This document shows, piece by piece, positions 1 to 6,116 of a stretch of 17,118 nt of DNA. A program made the translations under genes and the position numbers. The DNA is from Chloroflexota bacterium (GTDB lineage Bacteria; Chloroflexota; Anaerolineae; Aggregatilineales; Phototrophicaceae). Location of the stretch: the NCBI GenBank assembly GCA_003242205.1, contig QGUR01000066.1, forward strand, positions 1-17,118, read 5' to 3'. Under the pieces are notes generated by a model that saw only the letters and a list, made by a program, of their open reading frames with translations, had not been told where the DNA came from and did not search any database. Numbering within the stretch: position 1 is the stretch's first letter; each line of letters starts with the position of its first letter.

Positions 1-1002
1 CACGGCATTGGCAACCGTCTGACGCTGCAGCGCCTTGAACTGATCGGTATAGGCCAGCCGCAAGGCCACCGCCAGCCCGGCAATTGAATTGACGTGCGGC
101 CCGCCCTGCTCGCCCGGAAAGACGCCTCGGTCGACCTTCGCCGCAATGTCAGGCCGGTGCGTGATGATGACCGCGCCGCGCGGGCCGGCCAGCGTCTTGT
201 GCGTCGTGAAGCTGACGACATCGGCGATTCCGACCGGGTTGGGGAAAACGCCGCCGATGATCAGGCCGGCGACATGCGCGACGTCCGCCATCAGGTACGC
301 GCCGACTTCATCGGCGATTTCGCGGAACTTGTGCCAGTCGGGCGCATAGGGATAGCTGGTGTAACCGGCGATGATTATCTTCGGCTTGTGCTCAACTGCC
401 AGCGCGCGAATCGCGTCATAGTCCAGCCGTTCGGTTTCCGGGTCGACGCCATAGCTCACAGCGTTGTAGAACTTGCCGCTGCGGGCGACGGGGCTGCCAT
501 GCGTCAGGTGGCCGCCCTGCAGCAGGTCCATGCCCATAATCGTGTCGCCGACGTTGATCAACGCGGTGAAAATGGCGCTGTTGGCGGGCGCGCCGGAAAG
601 CGGCTGCACATTTACATACAGGCTATCGGCGTCGTATTCCTCGGTGGCGAACAACTCGGCAGCGCGGCGACGAGCCAGCGCTTCGACGATGTCGGCGTAT
701 TCCGTGCCCTTGTAATAACGCTTGTCCGAAACACGCCGGTACTCCGGCAGACGCGCGTTATAGTCCAGAATTTCGGCCTGAGTCATGGTGCGCGTCTCAT
801 CCAGCGGATAGCCTTCCGCGTAGATGTTGTGAAAAGCCGAGCCAATCGCCTCACGCACCGCCGCCGGCACAGTGCTTTCGGACGGAATCATGATCAGATA
901 CCGCGCCTGCCGCGCAGTTTCATGGCGTATCAGGTCAGCGACATCGGGATCGAGCTCCGCGAGGTCGCCACGGAAAAGAAAGTCGTTGGAAGTATCTGGC
1001 AT
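1..1002 (-). CDS. glyA: Serine hydroxymethyltransferase, 3' end cut by window edge
   Basis: This is a PLP enzyme that interconverts serine and glycine while charging tetrahydrofolate with a one-carbon unit in the cytoplasm. The minus-strand frame is open from an ATG at 1000-1002 to the left edge and gives 334 residues; family members are usually about 410-470. Visible hallmarks are SES near residue 41, YAEGYP at 61-66, GGHLTHGSP at 163-171, ADVAHVAGL at 239-247, the PLP-lysine motif TTHKTLAGPRG with the lysine at 269, and FPGEQGGP at 295-302. Compared with E. coli GlyA as I remember it, about 26 extra residues lie between YAEGYP and KRYYKGTEY (residues 67-93). The Shine-Dalgarno sequence is weak, but the start matches the family N-terminus. 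The S1 gene upstream ends in a terminator, so glyA probably has its own promoter. Family identity is near certain; the insertion is a comparison from memory. Confidence 0.96.
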   Translation of the reverse strand, partial: MPDTSNDFLFRGDLAELDPDVADLIRHETARQARYLIMIPSESTVPAAVREAIGSAFHNIYAEGYPLDETRTMTQAEILDYNARLPEYRRVSDKRYYKGTEYADIVEALARRRAAELFATEEYDADSLYVNVQPLSGAPANSAIFTALINVGDTIMGMDLLQGGHLTHGSPVARSGKFYNAVSYGVDPETERLDYDAIRALAVEHKPKIIIAGYTSYPYAPDWHKFREIADEVGAYLMADVAHVAGLIIGGVFPNPVGIADVVSFTTHKTLAGPRGAVIITHRPDIAAKVDRGVFPGEQGGPHVNSIAGLAVALRLAYTDQFKALQRQTVANAV

Positions 1003-1134
1003 AGTCTCTAGTCCCGGAGTAGGTCAGGAGAACAACAGAAGTTTAACATGGAGGAAAGAGGTGGGCTATAAACGAATACCCGGTTGAGCGCCAGCGCTTC
1101 AAGCGCCCGGTTCCGCGACAGGCAAAAACGCCTG

Positions 1135-1164
1135 AAAAATAAAAGGGACGGCTCCAGCCGTCCC
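1135..1164 (-). terminator. Rho-independent terminator of the S1-domain gene
   Basis: A perfect 9-bp stem (GGGACGGCT paired with AGCCGTCCC, 2-nt loop as written) occupies 1145-1164. On the minus strand it is followed by TTTTATTTTT at 1144-1135. It lies 22 bases beyond the stop codon of the S1-domain gene and separates it from glyA. Confidence 0.9.
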
Positions 1165-1186
1165 TTCAGATGTGCCTTCGCGAAGG

Positions 1187-2503
1187 CTAGATTTGCTCGG
1201 TATTCGACTCTTCGGTTTCAGCGTCTCCGTCCGCAGCCGTTTCATCGACTACGGTATCGGCTTCGTCTACGACGGCATGCCCGTTGGCAGCGGCTTCAAC
1301 CACGTCATCGGCCTCAGCCTGCGGCTCAACTGCGTCACCGGTCTCGACGTCTGACTCAACCGCGTCCTCGCCCTCAGCCGTCAGGTCAGCCGCCTCGGTT
1401 CCCCAGCGCTGCGTAAAGCCAACGCGACGCTTCTCCGGTTCGAGATGGCTGATACGCAGGCTCAGCCGGTCGCCCTTCTTCACGTAGGAATAGGGTTCCT
1501 TCAGCGAGCCATCGCCCATTTCGCTCAGGTGCAGCAGCCCTTCCAGCCCGTCGTCCAGCGCCACGAACGCGCCAAAGTCGACGACGTTCGTCACCGTGCC
1601 TTCGACAAGCTGGCCCTCGTGGTAACGCTCAGCGGCGTCAGCCCACGGGTCGTCAAGCAGGCGCTTGCGGCTTAGAGCGATGCGATTCGCCTCGCGGTCG
1701 AGGTTCAGCACATAAACCTCGATCTCCTCGCCCACGCGCAGCACGTCACGCGGGTGATCGACGCGATGCCATGCCAGCTCGCTGACGTGAATCAGGCCGT
1801 CTGCGCCACCCAGATTGACGAACGCGCCGAAGTCGCGCAAGCCGGTCACGGTGCCACGAACGACATCGCCTTCCTTCAGTTCAGACAGCAAACGCGCCTT
1901 CTGCTGCGCGCGCCACTCGCGCTGTGCCTCGCGCTCGCTGAAGATCAGGCGGCGACGGGCCTGATCAACTTCAATCACCTTGACCGCCAGTTCGCGGCCA
2001 ATCAGTTCATCCCAGGCGTCGCGACCGCCGGTCGTACCGCTGGAAACCAGATGCGAGCTGGGGATAAAGCCCTCCAGCCGGTTCCAGCGCACGAGAATAC
2101 CGCCGCGGTTATGCCCGGTGACGGTCACGGACACCACCTCTTCGCTTTCAAGAAGCTCACGGGCCTTTTCCCAGTCGTACTGTTGCAGGCCCATATTGAT
2201 GGAAACGATCAGGTTGTCATCCTGGTCGCGAGGGTTCAGCACATAGACGGGAACTTCCGCCCCCACTTTAAGCCCCGCGCGAACCTGCGGGTCCAGCCGC
2301 TCCAGGTCCTGCACGGGCACAATGCCGTCGCGCTTCGAGCCCATATCGACGATCACTTCCCGCTGGTCAATCTGGAGAATGATCGCATTCCGGATCTCGC
2401 CCCGCTGCGGCGGCTTGTAGCTGAAATCAGACGAGTCGAGCAACGAGCGGAATTCTTCCTCGTACTGCTTCGCCTTCTCGACGTCGGTCTTTGAAACGGT
2501 CAT
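1187..2503 (-). CDS. rpsA: S1 RNA-binding domain protein, ribosomal protein S1-like
   Basis: The 438-residue protein has four S1 (OB-fold) repeats at about 34-104, 121-191, 210-280 and 296-366. The third and fourth are the most canonical, each with a GTVT..xDFGAFV strand followed by a GLIHVSEL or GLLHLSEM signature. The first two are more divergent, as in the ribosome-docking domains of bacterial S1. Residues from about 370 form a highly acidic, low-complexity tail rich in Glu, Asp, Ala and Val. E. coli S1 has six repeats, while shorter four-repeat forms occur in many Gram-positive and deep-branching bacteria. The likely role is mRNA binding and delivery to the 30S subunit. The ATG at 2501-2503 is preceded by AAGGTGG nine bases upstream. 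A clear terminator follows at 1135-1164, so it is probably transcribed alone. The gene symbol is by analogy; a non-ribosomal S1 protein cannot be excluded. Confidence 0.88.
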   Translation of the reverse strand: MTVSKTDVEKAKQYEEEFRSLLDSSDFSYKPPQRGEIRNAIILQIDQREVIVDMGSKRDGIVPVQDLERLDPQVRAGLKVGAEVPVYVLNPRDQDDNLIVSINMGLQQYDWEKARELLESEEVVSVTVTGHNRGGILVRWNRLEGFIPSSHLVSSGTTGGRDAWDELIGRELAVKVIEVDQARRRLIFSEREAQREWRAQQKARLLSELKEGDVVRGTVTGLRDFGAFVNLGGADGLIHVSELAWHRVDHPRDVLRVGEEIEVYVLNLDREANRIALSRKRLLDDPWADAAERYHEGQLVEGTVTNVVDFGAFVALDDGLEGLLHLSEMGDGSLKEPYSYVKKGDRLSLRISHLEPEKRRVGFTQRWGTEAADLTAEGEDAVESDVETGDAVEPQAEADDVVEAAANGHAVVDEADTVVDETAADGDAETEESNTEQI

Positions 2504-2591
2504 CTACTCATACCACCTTGCGAAAATTGAAGATACAACACGACACAAACCACGGCGCAACCGTTCTGGCGAGACCTTGCGCCACTGGCCT

Positions 2592-2622
2592 GCTCAACCG
2601 GCTAGGCTGCGCCTAGTTGAGC
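2592..2622 (-). repeat. Stem-loop at the 3' end of the PadR gene
   Basis: An inverted repeat overlaps the padR stop codon: GCTCAA (2592-2597) and CTAGGC (2602-2607) pair with GCCTAG (2611-2616) and TTGAGC (2617-2622). This gives a 12-bp stem with a 4-nt bulge and a 3-nt loop. No U-tract follows on the minus strand, so it may protect or weakly terminate the transcript rather than act as an intrinsic terminator. Confidence 0.45.
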
Positions 2623-3111
2623 CTCGAACTGCGCCAGCCAGTTGATCTCTGCCCGACACATCGACAACGCGTAGTCAGCAATCCACTGCTCCTCGACCGT
2701 CCTTACACTGTGGCTGCCGGCTTCCAGCGTATGCAACAGCGTTTCTGTTTCGCGCCGTCGATTGGCCACCATCTCCCTGAGCTGTTGCGCCCCCAGGTGA
2801 CGCGCAAGATACAGCTTAAGCAGAAACTCCCGGCGCACCTGATCCGCCTGGGCCGGCCTGTTCAGCCAAGCCATCAGTTCGTTTCTGCCCTGTTCTGTGA
2901 GAAAGTAAAGCTTCTTCGAGGGCCGTCCCTGCTGCGGGATCTCCTGCATTTCGACAGAGCCCTCGGCCAGCAACTTGTGCAACGTTGGGTACAACGTGCC
3001 ATAGCTGGCGGTCGTCACAGCGCCCAATGTCGTTTTGACGTGTTTCTTGATGTCATAGCCAGACATCGGGCGTTCGGATAGCAGTCCAAGAACCAGGAAT
3101 TTATACGACAT
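2602..3111 (-). CDS. PadR family transcriptional regulator
   Basis: The 169-residue protein has a PadR winged-helix domain at about 1-80: an LGLLSERPMSGYDIKK start, a GTLYPTLHKLLAEG recognition-helix segment, and a beta wing ending in KKLYFLTEQG. An alpha-helical dimerisation domain follows (about 90-165), as in the Vir_act_alpha_C type. PadR proteins are dimeric repressors, often controlling a linked transporter or detoxification gene and themselves. No transporter is adjacent here, so the target is unknown. The ATG at 3109-3111 lacks a clear Shine-Dalgarno sequence. The upstream region carries a good promoter overlapped by nested inverted repeats, which suggests autoregulation. The upstream same-strand gene encodes a phosphoribosyltransferase. 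The family call is firm; the regulon is not known. Confidence 0.92.
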   Translation of the reverse strand: MSYKFLVLGLLSERPMSGYDIKKHVKTTLGAVTTASYGTLYPTLHKLLAEGSVEMQEIPQQGRPSKKLYFLTEQGRNELMAWLNRPAQADQVRREFLLKLYLARHLGAQQLREMVANRRRETETLLHTLEAGSHSVRTVEEQWIADYALSMCRAEINWLAQFEAQLGAA

Positions 3112-3116
3112 TTGAT

Positions 3117-3160
3117 CGGGATATATTCGTCAACAGAGATAGATGTTGTAGTATATCCCG
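3117..3160. promoter_or_regulatory. Candidate PadR operator: nested inverted repeats
   Basis: Outer arms CGGGATATA (3117-3125) and TATATCCCG (3152-3160) form a perfect 9-bp inverted repeat with a 26-nt spacer. Nested inside is CAACA (3131-3135) and TGTTG (3144-3148), a 5-bp repeat with an 8-nt spacer, which is the arm geometry commonly described for PadR sites. The element covers the -10 box and the untranslated leader and ends six bases before the padR start codon. Binding by this protein is inferred from position and symmetry. Confidence 0.5.
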
Positions 3161-3179
3161 TCGATGCGCCATCTGACAA
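3150..3179 (-). promoter_or_regulatory. Putative sigma-70-type promoter of the PadR gene
   Basis: On the minus strand a -35 box TTGTCA (3174-3179) is separated by 18 bases from a -10 box TATACT (3150-3155). Each differs from consensus at one position. Transcription would begin near 3143, giving a leader of about 32 nt. The -10 box overlaps the outer arm of the candidate operator. An alternative extended -10 (TGATATAAT, 3256-3264) lies further upstream. Confidence 0.55.
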
Positions 3180-3279
3180 GAGAACAGCGCCCGGTTCGCA
3201 GCCCGCCTGTGTCACGCTCCCGGTATCACAATACCAGAAGCATATCACAGGTTAAATTATATCAGAAAATACTTCAACC

Positions 3280-3301
3280 GAATCCGTTTTTATCGGAATT
3301 C
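3280..3301 (-). terminator. Weak stem-loop after the phosphoribosyltransferase gene
   Basis: GAATCCG (3280-3286) pairs with CGGAATTC (3294-3301) through seven base pairs with one bulged base and a 7-nt loop. It abuts the stop codon of the phosphoribosyltransferase gene. There is no convincing U-tract on the minus strand, so terminator function is doubtful. Confidence 0.25.
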
Positions 3302-3822
3302 TAATTCGCGTCTGGCATGGACATGCCAAGCCCGCGCAGCCCGCGATCGATTTCCCAGGGATAGACAATGTAGGCGTCGGTGATGGCGCCATAGAAATCG
3401 GGACGCGCTTTGGTGAAGAGCGACCGGTAGGGATTGTAGTGCAGCACGCAGGTGAACGGCGTCGCGCCTGCGGCCTGCGCGCGCTCGCGCACGGCGATGC
3501 TCGTTCGCCCGCTGCCCCAGACATCATCCACAATCAGAATACGCCGGCCGACCAGCAAACTGTCTTCAGGGAACTGCAGAAACGAGGGCCAGGCCATCAG
3601 CCCGGCGGATTCGGCCTTGGCCGGAAAGTCAACCGCGGCGGTGAGCAGGTGGGTGTTATCCAGCACCTCGGCCAGCATGCCGCCGGGGATGACGCCGCCA
3701 CGCGTGATCATGATCATGCCGTCAAATGGCCCCACGGCACGCAGTTGTGGCAGCAGGGTATCCACCAGTTTGTCAATATCTTCCCACGTAAGCACAATGT
3801 GACGCTCTGGACGTTCGCTCAT
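3301..3822 (-). CDS. Phosphoribosyltransferase, hypoxanthine/xanthine-guanine type
   Basis: The 173-residue type I phosphoribosyltransferase has a short N-terminal helix region, then MITRGGVIPGG (38-48), which resembles the pyrophosphate-loop segment. The PRPP-binding loop ILIVDDVWGSGRTS (95-108) has the paired acidic residues. A C-terminal hood contains YIVYPWE (151-157), as in archaeal and Gpt-like enzymes. Family members attach a purine base to PRPP in salvage, but the exact base cannot be read from sequence. The frame stays open to 3918, but I place the start at the ATG at 3820-3822. GAGGG lies five bases upstream (3828-3832), the protein then begins just before the conserved domain, and the extra residues resemble no family feature. 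Its transcript precedes padR on the same strand. A non-purine or regulatory role is possible. Confidence 0.85.
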   Translation of the reverse strand: MSERPERHIVLTWEDIDKLVDTLLPQLRAVGPFDGMIMITRGGVIPGGMLAEVLDNTHLLTAAVDFPAKAESAGLMAWPSFLQFPEDSLLVGRRILIVDDVWGSGRTSIAVRERAQAAGATPFTCVLHYNPYRSLFTKARPDFYGAITDAYIVYPWEIDRGLRGLGMSMPDAN

Positions 3823-3898
3823 GGAAACCCTCAGCACCCCGTTCGCGGCAAGTTCGGGTACAGCGAGGTGCATGACTGTACAGGCCGGAATTATCAAC

Positions 3899-3934
3899 AA
3901 AAAATGAACCCCTGTCAAAAGTAAGCAGGGGTTC
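3899..3934 (-). terminator. Rho-independent terminator of the P5C dehydrogenase gene
   Basis: GAACCCCTG (3906-3914) and CAGGGGTTC (3926-3934) form a perfect 9-bp stem with an 11-nt loop. On the minus strand the hairpin is followed by A and six T residues (3904-3899). It lies about 40 bases past the stop codon of the dehydrogenase. Confidence 0.9.
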
Positions 3935-3971
3935 TTGGTTCTGGCTAAAGTCTGATCTGCACGGCGGCCTG

Positions 3972-5528
3972 CTACAGCCGCTCGGCGACGCTCTTGGCCT
4001 GAGTAAACAGCAGCAAATAGTCAGGGCCGCCCGCCTTGCTATCGGTTCCGCTCATGTTAAAGCCGCCAAATGGGTGAACCCCCACCTGAGCGCCCGTGAT
4101 CTTGCGATTGAAATACAGGTTGCCGACGTGGAATTCCTCGCGCGCGCGTTCCAGACGCAGGCGATCGTTGCTGTAGACGCCGCCGGTCAGCCCGTACACC
4201 GTGCCATTGGCAATTTCGAGCGCATGGTCGAAATCGCGTGCCCGAATCAGCGCCAGTACGGGGCCAAAGATTTCCTCCTGCGCCAGACGCGCATCTGGCG
4301 CGACTTCGCCAAATATCGTCGGCTCGACGAAATAGCCGTCTTCCGGGTTCGAACTACCGCCGCCGATCAGTAATTCGCCCTCGCCGTGACCGATCTCGAT
4401 GTACTGGCGAATGCGGTCAAAGGCTTCCTGATCGATGACCGGCCCAAGATCGACTGCCGGGTTTTCGACCGGGTTGCCGACCGTGAGTCGCCTGGTTCGG
4501 GCAATGACACGCTCGGCGACCGTTTCGTAAACGTCATTGACGATGATGGCGCGCGAGCAGGCGGAGCATTTCTGCCCCTGAAAGCCGAACGCGCTGGTCA
4601 CAATGCCCTCTGCCGCCGCTTCCAAATCCGCCGTTTCGTCCACAATGATGGCGTCCTTGCCGCCCATCTCCAGAATCGAGCGCTTGAGCCAGAGCTGGCC
4701 GGGCTGGACTCGAGACGCCTTTTCGTAGATTTCCGTGCCAACCGCTCTGGAGCCGGTGAAGGCGATGAAGCGCGTCTTCGGATGCTCGACCATGCGCCCG
4801 CCCACGACCTCGCCGGGACCGGTCACAAAGTTGAGCACGCCCGCAGGCAATCCGGCGTTCCAGAACAGCTCACACATTTTGTAGGCGACCCATGGGCTTT
4901 GCTCGGCGGGCTTTAGCACCACCGTATTGCCGGCGACGATGGCCGCCGCCGTCATGCCGGTCGTGATCGCATTGGGGAAATTCCACGGCGGGATGACCGC
5001 GCCGACGCCGAGCGGAATGTAATACAGGCCAAGATGTTCGGCGTCAAACGGCACGAGCTGGCTGCTGCTGTCGGCAAGGCGCATCATCTGGCGCGCGTAA
5101 TACTCAAGGAAGTCAATCGCCTCGGCGGTATCGGCGTCGGCTTCGGCTCGGTTTTTGCCGACCTCCAGCACCATCACGGCGCTGAACTCGTGCTTGCGTC
5201 GCCGCATCTCCGCCGCGACATCCAGCAGAAAACGAGCGCGGACAGCAACCGGCGTGGATTTCCATGTTTCAAACGCCTGAGCCGCGGCTTCGATGGCCTG
5301 ATCGGCATGGCTGGCAGCGCCGTTGGCGAAATGGGCCACCGCCTGTGAAGGCTGCGAAGGATTGAGCGAAGGGAATGTCTCCTGTAATTCCAGCCTCTGG
5401 CCGCCAATGACCAGGGGATAGGTTCGCCCGATTTCCTGCTTTACCTGGTCGAGCGCCGCCTGAAACGCCGCCTGATTTTCAGGCCGGGAAAAATCGGTCA
5501 GCGGCTCGTTGCGGAACGGAGGCAGCAT
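3972..5528 (-). CDS. rocA: L-glutamate gamma-semialdehyde (P5C) dehydrogenase
   Basis: The 518-residue NAD-dependent aldehyde dehydrogenase oxidises glutamate-5-semialdehyde, in equilibrium with pyrroline-5-carboxylate, to glutamate in proline and arginine catabolism. Key elements are PPWNFPN (181-187), the NAD-site stretch VVLKPAEQSP, the general-base glutamate in LEMGGKD (E287), and the nucleophile in GQKCSACSR (C321). The near-C-terminal signature VHPFGGFNMSGTDSKAGG is diagnostic of the RocA/PruA branch. Length and the N-terminal FRNEPLTDF segment match monofunctional RocA. An in-frame start exists at 5552, but AAGGAG sits nine bases before the ATG at 5526-5528, which decides the start. 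No proline dehydrogenase gene is adjacent. The gene is divergent from the DUF4258-like gene and ends in a strong terminator, so it is probably monocistronic. Confidence 0.95.
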   Translation of the reverse strand: MLPPFRNEPLTDFSRPENQAAFQAALDQVKQEIGRTYPLVIGGQRLELQETFPSLNPSQPSQAVAHFANGAASHADQAIEAAAQAFETWKSTPVAVRARFLLDVAAEMRRRKHEFSAVMVLEVGKNRAEADADTAEAIDFLEYYARQMMRLADSSSQLVPFDAEHLGLYYIPLGVGAVIPPWNFPNAITTGMTAAAIVAGNTVVLKPAEQSPWVAYKMCELFWNAGLPAGVLNFVTGPGEVVGGRMVEHPKTRFIAFTGSRAVGTEIYEKASRVQPGQLWLKRSILEMGGKDAIIVDETADLEAAAEGIVTSAFGFQGQKCSACSRAIIVNDVYETVAERVIARTRRLTVGNPVENPAVDLGPVIDQEAFDRIRQYIEIGHGEGELLIGGGSSNPEDGYFVEPTIFGEVAPDARLAQEEIFGPVLALIRARDFDHALEIANGTVYGLTGGVYSNDRLRLERAREEFHVGNLYFNRKITGAQVGVHPFGGFNMSGTDSKAGGPDYLLLFTQAKSVAERL

Positions 5529-5537
5529 GTATGAACG

Positions 5538-5543
5538 CTCCTT
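5538..5543 (-). promoter_or_regulatory. Ribosome binding site deciding the P5C dehydrogenase start
   Basis: AAGGAG on the minus strand ends nine bases before the ATG at 5526-5528. It lies inside the longer reading frame that starts at 5552 and so favours the shorter protein. Confidence 0.7.
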
Positions 5544-5569
5544 GAGTACCATTTACAGAATTTCGCCGT

Positions 5570-5578
5570 ATTGTACCA
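5570..5578 (-). promoter_or_regulatory. Putative extended -10 promoter of the P5C dehydrogenase gene
   Basis: TGGTACAAT on the minus strand matches an extended -10 box (TGn plus a hexamer one base off consensus). It would place the start of transcription about 35 bases before the ATG at 5528. No good -35 box is present. A perfect TATAAT at 5663-5668 on the same strand is a second candidate, and it overlaps a TATACT on the plus strand (5665-5670) that could serve the divergent gene. Confidence 0.4.
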
Positions 5579-5711
5579 TGTCGCTAAAAGAGAACGATTA
5601 CAAACGCCGGCAGGCATTTCGGAAAATTCATAAAATCTTTGCGGGCAAAATATATGTTTTTCATTATACTGACGTTATCCACCGGTTAAGGCAGGGGGCG
5701 CGGGAGGCTAA

Positions 5712-5736
5712 GTACTGGCCAACGCGCTGCCAGTAC
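5712..5736. promoter_or_regulatory. Perfect inverted repeat just upstream of the DUF4258-like gene
   Basis: GTACTGGC (5712-5719) and GCCAGTAC (5729-5736) are perfect 8-bp inverted arms around a 9-nt spacer. They end four bases before the AGGAG ribosome binding site. The element could be a protein operator or a leader hairpin that occludes the ribosome binding site. The symmetry is seen directly; the function is inferred. Confidence 0.5.
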
Positions 5737-5740
5737 CTGC

Positions 5741-5745
5741 AGGAG
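5741..5745 (+). promoter_or_regulatory. Ribosome binding site deciding the DUF4258-like gene start
   Basis: AGGAG at 5741-5745 is eight bases before a GTG at 5754-5756. The other in-frame GTG, at 5745, overlaps this motif and has no spacing, so 5754 is the better start. Confidence 0.6.
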
Positions 5746-5753
5746 TGCGAACT

Positions 5754-6116
5754 GTGGAGTTTGAGCTCAGTGACCACGCCGCACGACGCGCTGCACAAAG
5801 AAACGTTTCACCGGACGAGATCGCTTTTCTGCTCAAGCACGGGCGCTTTCTTCACAACACCGGAGTGATCTTCTGCCAGCTTCGGCGGAAAGATGTCCCT
5901 GACGACCTGCCCGGCAACCATCGTTACCGCCGTCTCGTCGGCTCGACGCTGGTGCTGTGCCGCTGCGGCCACTTCGTGGTGACGCTCTATCGCGAAGCCA
6001 AAGCGTTCCACCACGACAACTGCAAGACCCGTTACAACCAAAAACCCGAAACGTACATCAGTTGCCCCTACTGCCGCGGCGTTGTGCCCGGGGCCGGCGC
6101 GCAGCAGTCCGACTGA
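5754..6116 (+). CDS. DUF4258-like small protein with C-terminal cysteine motif
   Basis: The 120-residue protein opens with FELSDHAARRAAQRNVSPDE, which resembles the start of DUF4258 proteins (S.HA..R...R.I...E). This family has a compact alpha/beta fold and no settled function; some relatives sit near toxin-like genes. The second half is unusual, with a CRC (69-71), a cysteine at 90, and CPYC (104-107) that could bind zinc. The GTG start is set by the AGGAG at 5741-5745. A perfect inverted repeat precedes that site. It is one of only two plus-strand genes here, divergent from the P5C dehydrogenase gene, and its 3' end overlaps the convergent methyltransferase gene by 49 bp. It is probably real, given the family-like start, ribosome binding site and regular frame. 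Function is not known. Confidence 0.68.
   Translation: MEFELSDHAARRAAQRNVSPDEIAFLLKHGRFLHNTGVIFCQLRRKDVPDDLPGNHRYRRLVGSTLVLCRCGHFVVTLYREAKAFHHDNCKTRYNQKPETYISCPYCRGVVPGAGAQQSD

Noticed and set aside
94..1011. 305-codon plus-strand reading frame
   Set aside because: It is antisense to glyA, whose translation carries all family motifs. It has no ribosome binding site and its composition is typical of a GC-rich opposite-strand shadow.
3015..3248. 77-codon minus-strand reading frame overlapping the padR start
   Set aside because: It runs through the padR promoter and operator in another frame and lacks a ribosome binding site; it is most likely chance.
5736..5743. CCTGCAGG palindrome before the DUF4258-like gene
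   Set aside because: It is an 8-base palindrome of the kind expected by chance in GC-rich DNA, and it overlaps the stronger repeat and the ribosome binding site.
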